From Muribaculaceae bacterium (GTDB taxonomy: Bacteria; Bacteroidota; Bacteroidia; Bacteroidales; Muribaculaceae): a stretch of DNA of 64,000 nt. The DNA is taken from contig JAMPGA010000002.1 in NCBI GenBank assembly GCA_023664185.1, forward strand, positions 59,061 to 123,060, written 5' to 3'. Positions 24,728-34,553 of the stretch are shown here, piece by piece (the stretch's first letter is position 1; the number at the start of each line of letters is the position of its first letter). Under the pieces are notes generated by a model. It worked only from the letters and a program-made list of their open reading frames with translations. It had not been told where the DNA came from and did no database searches. The position numbers and the translations under genes are program-made.

Positions 24728-25359
24728 TGGTTGCTGCAATTGTATTCGTTGTTGAGAATATCCATGAATTCCGTTCCGGGAGCCACGGTTTCGGCCTGGA
24801 AGCCGAGTGCACGGGCTGCCTCGACGTTGGCCTGCGAGTCGTCGAAAAACAGTGTCTCCTCAGGCTTGATGCCACAGTGGCGGCAGGTATATTCAAATAT
24901 CTCGGGTTCAGGCTTGTAGCACTTGGCTATATAGCTGCAGACGGCGCCGTCGAAATAGTCTCTCATCTCCAGCCCCTCCTTGCGGAACTCGTTGGCTATG
25001 AATCCCTCCATCATTATGGGGTTGGTGTTTGAGAGCAGATACACCTTATAGCCTCCGCGGCGCAGGGCGCGCAGGTCCTGGAGACGCTTCAAGGGTATGC
25101 CGAGCAGAAATTTGTCGAAGGCTTCGTCGATCTGGGCGTCGGTCACGGGACGGGAGAACATCGGACGTATGCGACTGCGAAACTCTGGAGCGTCAATCTC
25201 GCCGCGCTCCAGCGCAAGGAAGTCGCCCTTCTGGCCGTAGACACCCAGAAACTCGTCGGCATCGGCCATGCCTAATTCCTTGAAAGCCTCCACACACCGG
25301 TTGCGGTCGAGGTCCATTATCACTCCACCAAGATCAAAGAGAAGATTCTTTATAGCCAT
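24724..25359 (-). CDS. HAD-superfamily phosphatase
   Basis: 211 residues. Motif I is LLFDLGGVIMD (nucleophile Asp in FDLGG), motif II is LLSNTN and motif III/IV is KPEPEIF with FFDDSQ. The cap is helical (subclass IA). Substrate cannot be read from sequence; because it is coupled to ribF, a sugar- or flavin-phosphate substrate is possible. It is first in a two-gene transcript. Confidence 0.88.
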   Translation of the reverse strand: MAIKNLLFDLGGVIMDLDRNRCVEAFKELGMADADEFLGVYGQKGDFLALERGEIDAPEFRSRIRPMFSRPVTDAQIDEAFDKFLLGIPLKRLQDLRALRRGGYKVYLLSNTNPIMMEGFIANEFRKEGLEMRDYFDGAVCSYIAKCYKPEPEIFEYTCRHCGIKPEETLFFDDSQANVEAARALGFQAETVAPGTEFMDILNNEYNCSNQ

Positions 25360-25451
25360 ATTTCAGTATATAGTTTTGGTCATGCAGGCCGGGATGTCCG
25401 GCCATCTGCGGAGAGAGGATGTTGTGGTCTTACTAAATTGTTTGGTCAGTG

Positions 25452-25459
25452 CAAATTTA
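25452..25459 (-). promoter_or_regulatory. Putative HAD-ribF promoter -7 box
   Basis: TAAATTTG on the minus strand, with a TTTG 16 bases upstream, closer than the usual 20. The leader to 25359 would be about 87 bases. The 302-base gap to the next gene (25360-25661) holds this and the oppositely oriented promoter below; no gene was seen in it. Confidence 0.5.
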
Positions 25460-25556
25460 CAACAAATTCCCCGTACAAAGGGTTCTATAGGAGGATAAAA
25501 GTGTTAAAAAGTCTGTATTTTAAGACTGAAAATTAGGTGGACATTAATATTTTTTA

Positions 25557-25564
25557 TATTTTTG
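25557..25564 (+). promoter_or_regulatory. Putative promoter of the nuclease/TonB operon
   Basis: TATTTTTG fits TAnnTTTG. A 5' leader of about 92 bases follows. No -33 TTTG lies at the standard distance. It would start the long plus-strand transcript running to about 36293. Confidence 0.45.
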
Positions 25565-25661
25565 AACGCTCACTCGGAGCTAACCGGTGCCTCACAGCCG
25601 GGTATATTGCGTAAGCATTTGTCATTCAATAGAAAAAATATCACCCTAAAAGAATCAGTTC

Positions 25662-26711
25662 ATGAAACGGACATTCCTAATGCTGCTCGTGGCTGTGCTC
25701 ACGGCCATGGGGCTGAGTGCCCAGACTGCCACCGACAGGAAGCAGTTTATGGTCTTCGGTGTAGCCTTCTACAATCTCGAAAACCTGTTTGACACCATCA
25801 ACAACAACGGGTCATACGATTTGGAGTTCTCCCCTGCCGGCTCGCGCCAGTGGAACGGCGAGAAGTATTGGAGCAAGATCAACAACCTGGCGCGTGCCAT
25901 CTCCAACATGACATCCAAGACCACTCCCAACGGCCCTGCCATAATCGGAGTGAGCGAGATTGAAAACAAGAGCGTGCTCAACGATCTGGTGCGTGCCGAG
26001 GCCATCAGGAAATGGCATCTGCAGGTTGTTCACCACGACTCGCCCGACCGCCGCGGTGTGGATGTGAGTCTTCTCTACAATCCCCGCATGTTCAAGGTGA
26101 TAGACGTAACAAACCATACTCTGAAAATCGAAGGTTATGAGTCGTTTCGCACACGCGACCAGATGTGTGTCACCGGCATCCTCGGCGGCGACACTCTGAG
26201 CGTCATCGTCAACCACTGGCCTTCGCGTCTGGGCGGCCAGGAGCAGTCGAGCTATCTGCGCGAGGCAGCCGCCGACCTTTCCAAACACATTGCCGACTCT
26301 CTGTGGGCTCTCCGACCCAATCAGGGCGTCATCGTGATGGGCGACCTCAACGACGACCCAATGGATCGCTCGTGTGCCGTGAGCCTCGGTGCCAATAAGG
26401 ACGAAAACAAGGTCTCGGACCACGGATTCTACAACCCCTGGTGGAAAATGCTCGACCGCGGCATCGGCACTCTGGCCTACAGGAGCTCGTGGAATCTCTT
26501 CGACCAGATCATCGTATCGGGTACACTGCTTAAGAAAAACAACCCCGACGGGCTGCAATACTGGAAATGCCGTGTCAACAACTTCGACTTCCTCATCGAC
26601 CGCGAAGGCCAGCGCCAGGGCTATCCCAAGCGCACATTTGCTTCCGGACAGTGGCTCAACGGCTATTCCGATCACTTCCCCACCGAAATCTTCCTCATCA
26701 AATCAAAATAA
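25662..26711 (+). CDS. Secreted endonuclease/exonuclease/phosphatase-family enzyme
   Basis: 349 residues with a signal peptide (LMLLVAVLTAMGLSAQ). EEP-fold motifs are in order: FYNLENLFDT, IIGVSEIENKS (metal Glu), RGVDVSLLYN, VNHWPSRLGG, VMGDLNDDP (catalytic Asp/Asn) and YSDHFPTE (terminal His). The fold includes DNase I-like nucleases and phosphodiesterases. Secretion and the neighbouring receptor and OB-fold lipoproteins favour a nuclease, but this is inference. The stop overlaps the next ATG by one base. Confidence 0.88.
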   Translation: MKRTFLMLLVAVLTAMGLSAQTATDRKQFMVFGVAFYNLENLFDTINNNGSYDLEFSPAGSRQWNGEKYWSKINNLARAISNMTSKTTPNGPAIIGVSEIENKSVLNDLVRAEAIRKWHLQVVHHDSPDRRGVDVSLLYNPRMFKVIDVTNHTLKIEGYESFRTRDQMCVTGILGGDTLSVIVNHWPSRLGGQEQSSYLREAAADLSKHIADSLWALRPNQGVIVMGDLNDDPMDRSCAVSLGANKDENKVSDHGFYNPWWKMLDRGIGTLAYRSSWNLFDQIIVSGTLLKKNNPDGLQYWKCRVNNFDFLIDREGQRQGYPKRTFASGQWLNGYSDHFPTEIFLIKSK

Positions 26712-27346
26712 TGGCCGAGAAGAAACCATTTGTCATCACCGTGGGGCGCCAGTTTGGGTCGGGCGGCCGTGAGCTGGGCAAAGCACTGGCACGCGACCTG
26801 GGCATAGAATACTACGACAAGGAGCTCCTGGTAGAAGCGGCCAAGAAGGCCGGCGTGAACCCCGAGTTTTTTGAAAAAAACGACGAGCGTTTCCCCTCGT
26901 TTCTCCACGGACTATTCTCGTTCAGTATGGGCATGACCCCGATGTGCTACTACACCGGGGCTTCGTCCATCTCGGACGACGGCCTGTATAAATCCATAAG
27001 CGATTTCATCAAGCAGACTGCCGAGGAAAAATCGTTTGTGGTGGTGGGACGCACCGCCGACTATATCCTGCGCGACCATCCCAGGGTGGTGAATCTGTTT
27101 GTCCATGCCCCCATGGCCGAGTGTGTGCGCCGCATCACCGACCGCCACGATGCCTTCTCGCCCCAAAAAGCCGAGGCACTGGCCAGAAAAACAAACAAAT
27201 GGCGTGCCGACTACTACAACTTCTTCACCGACAAAGAGTGGGGACGGGCCGACTCCTACCACCTCACCATCGACTCGTCGAGCCTCCCCATGGACCGCTG
27301 CGTAGAACTGGTGAAAGACTACATGAAACTTAGAAATCTAATCTGA
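26711..27346 (+). CDS. Cytidylate-kinase-like protein
   Basis: 211 residues from the ATG at 26711 (ATAATG junction with the nuclease stop). The P-loop region GRQFGSGGRELGKALA and YYDKELLVEAAKKAG fit the cytidylate kinase-like family (PF13189), which is distinct from Cmk itself. The VVGRTADYIL and VHAPMAECVRRI regions also fit. There is no signal peptide. A nucleotide kinase within an operon for an exported nuclease suggests salvage of imported nucleotides. Whether it phosphorylates CMP is not known. Confidence 0.8.
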   Translation: MAEKKPFVITVGRQFGSGGRELGKALARDLGIEYYDKELLVEAAKKAGVNPEFFEKNDERFPSFLHGLFSFSMGMTPMCYYTGASSISDDGLYKSISDFIKQTAEEKSFVVVGRTADYILRDHPRVVNLFVHAPMAECVRRITDRHDAFSPQKAEALARKTNKWRADYYNFFTDKEWGRADSYHLTIDSSSLPMDRCVELVKDYMKLRNLI

Positions 27347-27375
27347 GAAAATTCAATACAAATCAAACTATATTT

Positions 27376-30141
27376 ATGAGAATCAAACTGTTTCTGCTAC
27401 TGCTGCTGACGGCCGCACTGCCGTCGCTTGCTCAAAAGACAGGCGTAGCCGGCACTGTTGTCGACACAAGCACGGGAGCCCCCGTTGAGGGTGCAACCGT
27501 GATGCTCGACAATCAGGCTCTCACTGTCACCACCGGACCGACGGGAGTCTTCAGCTTCCCCGACGTCAAGCCTGGAGCCGAAGAGCTCATCGTGCTGGCC
27601 TACGGCTACAACGACTACACTCAGTCAATCGTAGTGCCCGCAGGCAAGGTCATTAACCTGGGCAATGTGAAGATTCAAAGTTCCAATGTGTTTGACACAT
27701 TCTTTGAAGAACAAAACGATCTCCTCTTCGATCAGGCTGTGCTTGAGGATGAGGAAGGCAACATGCAGACAATCGCAGCCCTCACAGGCGCCAGCGACGA
27801 CATTTACTACAACTCGGCGTCCTACGATTTCCAGCCCTTCCGCTTCCGTGTGCGTGGCTACGACTCGAAATACACCGAGACATATATAAACGGCATCTCG
27901 TTCAACGATCTGGCCCGCGGCCGCTTCAACTACTCCACTCTCGGAGGTATGAACCGCGCCTTCCGCGACCGCACCACAGCTCTGGGTCTCGGAGCTGCCG
28001 ACTTCGGTTTCGGCAACATCGGCGGTGCATCGGACATCAACACCATGGCTGCCCACTATGCTCCCGGCTTCAACGGATCAGTGGCCTACACCAACTCCAA
28101 CTACATGCTCCGCGCCATGGCCCAATATTCCACCGGCCTCAACAAAAACGGCTGGGCATTCTCGGTGAGCGGCATCGTGCGCTATGCCAACGAGGGTATC
28201 GTAGAGGGTACATTCTACAACTCTGCAGGCCTCTTTGCCTCGCTGCAGAAGGTCATCAACGACAAGCACTCTCTCAACCTCACCGTCTGGGGCGCTCCCA
28301 CTCAGAGAGCCTCCAACCCATCTACATATCTCGAGGCTTATAAGCTGGCCGACAATTATCTCTACAACCCCAACTGGGGATATCAGGACGGCAAGAAGCG
28401 CTCGTCGCGCATCATCGAGACATTCGACCCCACCGTCGTGTTCAACTGGGTATGGAAGCCTCGCGAAGGCACAACCCTCAACACCGGAGCTGCATTCCGC
28501 TCGATCCACTATTCGACATCGTCGCTCTCATGGTTTGACGGTCCCGATCCCCGCCCCGACTATTACCGCTATCTCCCCTCTTATTATTTTGACAACGGCG
28601 AGCCCACAGAGACATCCGACTATTACACCGACCTTTGGCGCCACGACGAGAGCTTCCGTCAGCTCAACTGGGACTCTTTCTATCAGGCCAACTACCTCAA
28701 CAACGAGTATGGCCGCGGTGGTGACCTCAACAAGAAAGGCGCTGCAAGCTACATTCTTGAAGACCGCCACAGCAATCAGGCCGACTGGGTGTTCAACTCG
28801 GTGCTCAACCACCGCCTCAACGCCAACATGACCCTCCAGGCCGGTGTGAGCGTTAACTATACCCGCGCCCACTACTACAAGACCATTCGCGACCTTCTGG
28901 GCGCTGAATACTGGATAGACATCGACAAGTTTACCGAGCGCGACTTCCCCTCCGACCCCGATATGCTGCAGAACGACTTGCGCAACCCCAACCGCAAGGT
29001 GGGCGAGGGTGATATCTTCGACTACAACTACTATATCAACGCCGTGCAGGCCACTGCATGGATCCAGAATCAGATCACACTGCCCCGCTGGGACATCAAC
29101 TATGGTCTGAAGATAGGCTACACACAGTTCTACCGCGACGGTAAGATGCAGTCGGGCCGCGACCCCGAGAACTCGTATGGCAAGGGCTCTACCCACCGCT
29201 TCGACACCGGTATGCTCAAGGCCGGCGCCACCTATAAGATAGATGGCCGCAACTACATCCAGGCCCACGCTTCTTACGGCACACAGGCTCCCCTCTTTGA
29301 GTATGCCTACATCTCGCCCCGCTACAAGGAGCGCGCCATCGACGGTCTCGAAAACGAACGCATCCTCTCGGGCGACATCTCGTATATCTGGAACTATCGC
29401 CGTTTCCGCGGTGCCGTGACCGGCTTCTGGACCAATATGTATGACCAGACCGAGCGCACTTCGTTCTACGACGACCAGTATTCAACCTATATGAACTATG
29501 TGCTCAAAGGTGTGAACACATGTTATAAAGGTGTGGAGATAGGCATGGCCTTCAAAGTGACCCCCTCGGTCACCGTCAGCGCCGCTGCCACCTATGCAAA
29601 ATATCAGTACAAAAACCGACCCGTGGGCACACGCTCGTATGAGAACAACTTCCGCCCCGACACCACTCAGGTGGTTTATCTGAAAAACTTCTATCTGGGC
29701 GGCACACCCCAGAAGGCTGTCAATATCGGCATCGACTGGGCAGCTCCCGGATCATGGTTCTTCAATGTGAACGGTTCGTGGATGGGCGATGCCTACGTCA
29801 ACCTCTCGCCCGTGCGCCACGAAGCTCTCCCCAACCTCTGGGAGAAATATCCTTCGCAGGAGGAGCTCGAGGCCAAGATGGACGAACTCGCCTCGCAGGA
29901 CAAGCTCAAGGATGCTTTCGTGCTCAATGCTTCGATAGGCAAGGTGGTCTACATCAACCGCAAGGTGTCCATGAACTTCAACCTCAACGTTGACAATATC
30001 CTCAACAACCGCAAGATTCAGACTTACGGCTATCAGCAGGGCCGCTTCGACTACACCAACTATGACGCCCAGAAGTATCCCAACAAGTATTCGTATGCCC
30101 AAGGCATCAAGGTATACTTCAATGTCGGTATCCGTTTCTAA
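27376..30141 (+). CDS. TonB-dependent outer-membrane receptor
   Basis: 921 residues. A signal peptide (LFLLLLLTAALPSLAQ) is followed by a CarboxypepD-regulatory-like beta domain (about 22-100: GVAGTVVDTSTGAPVEGATV). A plug-like region and a long Tyr/Asn-rich beta-barrel follow, ending with the aromatic VGIRF typical of Omp85-inserted barrels. It is not a SusC type: no SusD partner follows, but rather OB-fold-like lipoproteins. The substrate is unknown; a nucleic-acid product is my suggestion from context. Confidence 0.88.
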   Translation: MRIKLFLLLLLTAALPSLAQKTGVAGTVVDTSTGAPVEGATVMLDNQALTVTTGPTGVFSFPDVKPGAEELIVLAYGYNDYTQSIVVPAGKVINLGNVKIQSSNVFDTFFEEQNDLLFDQAVLEDEEGNMQTIAALTGASDDIYYNSASYDFQPFRFRVRGYDSKYTETYINGISFNDLARGRFNYSTLGGMNRAFRDRTTALGLGAADFGFGNIGGASDINTMAAHYAPGFNGSVAYTNSNYMLRAMAQYSTGLNKNGWAFSVSGIVRYANEGIVEGTFYNSAGLFASLQKVINDKHSLNLTVWGAPTQRASNPSTYLEAYKLADNYLYNPNWGYQDGKKRSSRIIETFDPTVVFNWVWKPREGTTLNTGAAFRSIHYSTSSLSWFDGPDPRPDYYRYLPSYYFDNGEPTETSDYYTDLWRHDESFRQLNWDSFYQANYLNNEYGRGGDLNKKGAASYILEDRHSNQADWVFNSVLNHRLNANMTLQAGVSVNYTRAHYYKTIRDLLGAEYWIDIDKFTERDFPSDPDMLQNDLRNPNRKVGEGDIFDYNYYINAVQATAWIQNQITLPRWDINYGLKIGYTQFYRDGKMQSGRDPENSYGKGSTHRFDTGMLKAGATYKIDGRNYIQAHASYGTQAPLFEYAYISPRYKERAIDGLENERILSGDISYIWNYRRFRGAVTGFWTNMYDQTERTSFYDDQYSTYMNYVLKGVNTCYKGVEIGMAFKVTPSVTVSAAATYAKYQYKNRPVGTRSYENNFRPDTTQVVYLKNFYLGGTPQKAVNIGIDWAAPGSWFFNVNGSWMGDAYVNLSPVRHEALPNLWEKYPSQEELEAKMDELASQDKLKDAFVLNASIGKVVYINRKVSMNFNLNVDNILNNRKIQTYGYQQGRFDYTNYDAQKYPNKYSYAQGIKVYFNVGIRF

Positions 30142-30168
30142 CCAATCTCCATTCCCGAACATCAGAAT

Positions 30169-32058
30169 ATGAAACCATACAAGACTCTTATTGCCGCCGC
30201 CCTCGCCATGGCCGCTGCCGGCTCGCTGGTGAGCTGCGACGACGACTTCGACCGTCCGCCGGTGATAACCCCGGTGGCCACATACGAAGTGAACACTCCG
30301 ATATCTGAATTTAAGGAGATGTTCTGGAGCTATACCCAGAGCAATTCCTACACCACTATCCCGGTCAATGCCGAGGGCGACTCGATCATCGTGGGGGGAC
30401 GCATCACATCGTCCGACCTGCAGGGCAACATCTATCAAACACTCGTGGTCGAGGATGAGACCGGCGCGCTCTACTTCGGTGTCAATATGTATGACATCAA
30501 CGAGAAGTATCAGTATGGCCAAGAGGTGCGCATCAACGTCACCGGCATGATTGTGGGCGGCTACAACGGCCTGCTCCAGGTGGGCGGCATCTACAACGGC
30601 GGTCTCGGACGCATGGAAGAGGCCATGTTTACAACCCACGCACAGGTCAACGGTCTGCCCGACAAGGCCAAGGCCCAGGATATGATAGTAGACGTCACCA
30701 TGGATCAGCTCAAGGAAGCCAATCAGACAGTGGCCGGCGTGCAGCAGTGGCAGTGCATGTTTGTGCGCTTCTCCAATGTGCACTTCAACGGCGGCGGCAC
30801 ACTTAAGTGGACCGACAATCCCGGCAACACCGGATACTCCAACCGCACCCTTATCGACGCTGCCGGCAACGAGCTCTCCTTCCGCACCAGCAACAAGTCG
30901 ACCTTCGCAGGCGAAACCCTTCCCGCCGGAAACGGCAATGTAGTGGCTCTGCTCAGCTACTATAGAGACAACTGGCAGCTTGTCATGATGGATCCGGCCA
31001 CCGACTGCACCGACTTCGACGGCAAACCCTCAGAGCCTTCGGGCCCCACGGGCGACGATATCTATGCCGAATCGTTCAAGGACGGCAACGGCGGATTTGT
31101 GATTGAGAATGTCACAGCTCCCACCCAGGTGCCCGAAATCTGGAAGCACGATAGCAAGTATGGCTACATGATAGCCACAGCCTATGCCAACGGTTCGAAC
31201 TACGCCTCCGAGTCGTGGCTAATCTCGCCCATCATCGACCTGACAGGCCAGAAGAAGGCATATCTCTCCTACGACCAGGCTCTCAACTACTTCTCATCGG
31301 CCGCCCAGGCCAAGAGCGAGGCTCGCGTGGCCATCCGCGAGGAGGGCGCCACTGCCTGGACCATGCTCAACGCATCCAACTGGCCCTCGTCGCTTTCATG
31401 GGACTTCTCCACATCGGGCGACATCGACATCACTGCCTTCGTAGGCAAGAAGGTACAGATAGGCTTCTGCTACTCATCCACAGCCACCAAGGCCGGAACA
31501 TGGGAGCTGAAGAATGTAGTGATACGCCCCACAGGCAATGCCGCTCCCTCAACCCCCGACATTCCCGACACCCCCACCGGCGATAATCTCTACTCGGCCC
31601 TCTCGGAGGATGCAACCTCGATAGACTGGACCTATGAAAACAACAGCACCGACGCCGTCGAGACCATCTGGACCTGGAAGGAATACAACGGTAAGCACTA
31701 CCTCAACGGCAGCGCCTTTGTGAGCAACGTGGCATACGCCTCGACAGCCTATGCCATCTCGCCCGTCATCGATCTGACCGCCGCCACATCGGCCAAGCTG
31801 ACATTCGACCACGCTGCTAAGTTCCAGACCACTCTCAAGGAGCTCTGCGGACTGGTGGTGCGCGTGGAGGGAACCACCGACTGGACCCAACTCACCATCC
31901 CCACATGGCCCGCAGCCGGCGCTTGGACTTTCGTGAACTGTGGCGAGATAGACCTCGCGCAGTTTGCCGGCAAGAAAATTCAGGTGGGCCTGAAATACGG
32001 CTCGAGCACTCAGGGCGCTGACACCTGGGAAGTCAAAAACCTCAAGATTACAAAGTAA
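30169..32058 (+). CDS. DUF5689-like surface lipoprotein with two choice-of-anchor-J-like domains
   Basis: 629 residues. The lipobox is SLVSC followed by DDDFD; acid residues right after the lipid Cys resemble the Bacteroidetes surface-export signal. Residues about 45-275 contain an OB-like segment (GRITSSDLQGNIYQTLVVE, GQEVRINVTGMIVGG) matching DUF5689. Two related jelly-roll-like repeats follow, about 300-455 and 470-629. Both contain SWLISPIIDLT/YAISPVIDLT and finish with GTWELKNV/DTWEVKNL. I expect it on the outer face next to the receptor. Confidence 0.75.
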   Translation: MKPYKTLIAAALAMAAAGSLVSCDDDFDRPPVITPVATYEVNTPISEFKEMFWSYTQSNSYTTIPVNAEGDSIIVGGRITSSDLQGNIYQTLVVEDETGALYFGVNMYDINEKYQYGQEVRINVTGMIVGGYNGLLQVGGIYNGGLGRMEEAMFTTHAQVNGLPDKAKAQDMIVDVTMDQLKEANQTVAGVQQWQCMFVRFSNVHFNGGGTLKWTDNPGNTGYSNRTLIDAAGNELSFRTSNKSTFAGETLPAGNGNVVALLSYYRDNWQLVMMDPATDCTDFDGKPSEPSGPTGDDIYAESFKDGNGGFVIENVTAPTQVPEIWKHDSKYGYMIATAYANGSNYASESWLISPIIDLTGQKKAYLSYDQALNYFSSAAQAKSEARVAIREEGATAWTMLNASNWPSSLSWDFSTSGDIDITAFVGKKVQIGFCYSSTATKAGTWELKNVVIRPTGNAAPSTPDIPDTPTGDNLYSALSEDATSIDWTYENNSTDAVETIWTWKEYNGKHYLNGSAFVSNVAYASTAYAISPVIDLTAATSAKLTFDHAAKFQTTLKELCGLVVRVEGTTDWTQLTIPTWPAAGAWTFVNCGEIDLAQFAGKKIQVGLKYGSSTQGADTWEVKNLKITK

Positions 32059-32082
32059 TCCGACAAAACGTAAATCGCAACA

Positions 32083-34539
32083 ATGAGAAATCTCAAGAAA
32101 TATCTGGGACTGCTCTTCATGGGTGCTCTGGCGCTGACTTCGTGCCAGAACGACTTTGACGACCCTCAGCTGGCTGTCCCCTCGTCGTCATGGCTGGCCA
32201 ATGCCGACAACTTTGACGTCATGACCATTGCGGAGCTCAAGTCCACCTACTGGGAGGACGCCGAAAACTACTACAAGACCGTCGGTGAAGGCTCCAACGG
32301 CAAGCATATCCTGGTGAAAGGCCGCGTGATATCGTCTGACGCTTCGGGCAATATCTACAAGAGCCTCGTCATACAGGATGGCACCGGCGCACTGGCCATG
32401 TCCATCAACCAGAACTCCATGTGTGTCAAATATCGCCGTGGCCAGGAACTCGTGCTCGACGTCACCGGCATGACCATAGGCAAATATGCTTCGCTGCAGC
32501 AGCTCGGCGCTCCTGAGGACGACGAGACCTATGGCGCTCAGACCACATTCATGCCCTATGCCATATTTGAGGAGCACTCGCAGATGAACGGTCTCCCCGA
32601 TCTGGCCGAAATTGACACCATCACCGTGCGCTCGTCGAGCGAGCTCTCCACCACCCCCGAGGGCCTGCGCAAATGGCAGTCGCAGCTCGTCAGATTCAAC
32701 GATGTTGAGTTTGCCGATGCAGGCGTGGCCACCTTCGCACTCTCCAAGGAGACCGTCAACCGCACCCTCACCCTCTCGGAGGGCAACACCATGATTGTGC
32801 GCACCTCGGGCTACTCCAATTTCTGGAGCGATCCCCTCCCCACAGGCCGCGGCGACGTGGTGGGTATACTCAGCTACCACACCAGCGGCGGATGGCAGAT
32901 TCTGCTCATCGACCGTGAGGGGTGTATGAACTTCGGCAATCCCACTAAGAACCCCGGTGCCCAGGATAATCCCTACACCGTCGACGACGCCATTGCCATC
33001 GAGGCCGGCGGCGGCACAGCCACTCAGGTTTGGACCAAGGGCTATATCGTGGGTGCTGTGGCTCCCGGCGTGCAGACCGTATCGTCAAACGATGATATCC
33101 AGTTCACTTCGACACCCGAGCTCGACAATACTCTGGTCATCGCCTCGGAGGCCTCATGCAAGGACTACACCAAGTGTCTGGTGATCTCCCTGCCCCAGGG
33201 CTCCAAGCTGCGCCAGTATGGCAACCTGCTCGACAATCCCTCAAACTATGGCAAGACCATTCTCCTGCAGGGCAACCTGGCTGAGGTGATGGGAACATAC
33301 GGTATTACCGGCAACAGCGGTACATCGGCAGAATTCTCGATCGAAGGTGTCACCGTGCCCGACGATCCCGGCACAAAGGACGGCGACGGCACAGAGGAGA
33401 ACCCCTATACCGTAAATCAGGTAATAGCTCTCAACAACCCTGGCACCACTTCGTGGGTGACTGGTTATATCGTGGGCTCGGCTGCCGATAAGACTGCCGA
33501 CTCGTTTACCACAGCCACGGGCTCATCGGCCTCAAACACCAACGTCTTCATTGCTCAGACTCCCGGCGAGACTGACTACACCAAGTGTGTGGCCGTACAG
33601 CTCCCGGCCGCTATGCGCGATGCTCTCAGCCTCCAGAAGAACCCCGGCAACCTTGGCAAGATTCTCACCATACATGGCCAGCTCGTGAAATATTTCGGTA
33701 TGGCAGGTGTGAAGGAGCCCGACCAGTATAAGCTCGACGGCGCCGGAACTATTCCCGACACTCCCACTGTCGACGGTGATGGCTCAAAAGAGAAGCCCTA
33801 CAGCGTGCCCGAGGTGATAGCTCTTGGCAATCCCGGCTCTACATCATGGGTGGTGGGCTACATTGTGGGCTCGGCTGCCGACAAGACTGCCGACTCATTT
33901 ACCACAGCCACCGGCTCATCGGCATCAAATACCAATATCTTCATAGCTTCGACACCCACCGAGACCGACTACACCAAGTGTGTGGCCGTGCAGCTCCCGG
34001 CAGGCAATCTGCGCAACGCCCTGAGCCTGCAGCAGCACCCCGAAAACCTGGGCAAGAAGGTGATGGTATATGGCTCTCTTGAGAAATACTTCGGTATGGC
34101 CGGTGTGAAATCGACCTCGGAGTATACTCTCGACGGTGCCGGCGGTGGTGAGACTCCCGATAACCCCGTTGTGGATGGCGACGGCTCGAAGGAGAATCCC
34201 TATTCAGTCACTTCAGCCATAGCTCTCGGCAACCCCGGCACCAAGGCTTGGGTTGTGGGCTACATCGTAGGTTCAGCTCCCGGCAAGTCGGCCGACACAT
34301 TTGTGACCGCCACCGGCACTGATGCCTCAAACACCAACATCTTCATAGCCACCTCGGCCAATGAGACTGACTATACCAAGTGTCTGCCCATCCAGCTCCC
34401 CTCAGGAAGTATGCGCAACGATCTAAGCCTGCAGCAGCATCCCGAAAACCTGGGCAAGAAGGTGGAACTCTACGGCTCGCTCGAAAAATATTTCGGCATG
34501 CCTGGACTGAAGTCTACTTCAGAATATGAATTTAAATAA
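32083..34539 (+). CDS. Surface lipoprotein with OB-like domain and four DUF6359-like repeats
   Basis: 818 residues. The lipobox is ALTSC followed by QNDFDD. The N-terminal 40-285 region parallels the previous protein (GRVISSDASGNIYKSLVIQD, GQELVLDVTGMTIG). Four repeats of about 130 residues follow, starting near residues 291, 433, 564 and 698. Each begins with an (E/D)NPY(T/S)V or KPYSV motif, continues with (T/K).W(V/T).GYIVG(S/A), has DYTKC before a basic/polar strand, and ends with a KYFGM(A/P)G-type strand in the last three. The first repeat is divergent. The last three are close at DNA level, which suggests recent tandem duplication. Confidence 0.75.
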   Translation: MRNLKKYLGLLFMGALALTSCQNDFDDPQLAVPSSSWLANADNFDVMTIAELKSTYWEDAENYYKTVGEGSNGKHILVKGRVISSDASGNIYKSLVIQDGTGALAMSINQNSMCVKYRRGQELVLDVTGMTIGKYASLQQLGAPEDDETYGAQTTFMPYAIFEEHSQMNGLPDLAEIDTITVRSSSELSTTPEGLRKWQSQLVRFNDVEFADAGVATFALSKETVNRTLTLSEGNTMIVRTSGYSNFWSDPLPTGRGDVVGILSYHTSGGWQILLIDREGCMNFGNPTKNPGAQDNPYTVDDAIAIEAGGGTATQVWTKGYIVGAVAPGVQTVSSNDDIQFTSTPELDNTLVIASEASCKDYTKCLVISLPQGSKLRQYGNLLDNPSNYGKTILLQGNLAEVMGTYGITGNSGTSAEFSIEGVTVPDDPGTKDGDGTEENPYTVNQVIALNNPGTTSWVTGYIVGSAADKTADSFTTATGSSASNTNVFIAQTPGETDYTKCVAVQLPAAMRDALSLQKNPGNLGKILTIHGQLVKYFGMAGVKEPDQYKLDGAGTIPDTPTVDGDGSKEKPYSVPEVIALGNPGSTSWVVGYIVGSAADKTADSFTTATGSSASNTNIFIASTPTETDYTKCVAVQLPAGNLRNALSLQQHPENLGKKVMVYGSLEKYFGMAGVKSTSEYTLDGAGGGETPDNPVVDGDGSKENPYSVTSAIALGNPGTKAWVVGYIVGSAPGKSADTFVTATGTDASNTNIFIATSANETDYTKCLPIQLPSGSMRNDLSLQQHPENLGKKVELYGSLEKYFGMPGLKSTSEYEFK
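33379..34536 (+). repeat. Three near-identical in-frame tandem repeats
   Basis: Units start at 33379, 33772 and 34174 (about 393, 402 and 363 bases). Shared stretches include the codons for GYIVGSA and SNTN.FIA. Units two and three differ at few places over long runs, so recombination could change copy number. Confidence 0.7.
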
Positions 34540-34553
34540 TCTCATCCCGAAAA

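Noticed and set aside
26567..26710. A longer N-terminus for the cytidylate-kinase-like protein
   Set aside because: The extra 48 codons overlap the nuclease gene and read as Pro/Arg-rich shadow sequence; the ATG at 26711 starts exactly at the conserved domain.
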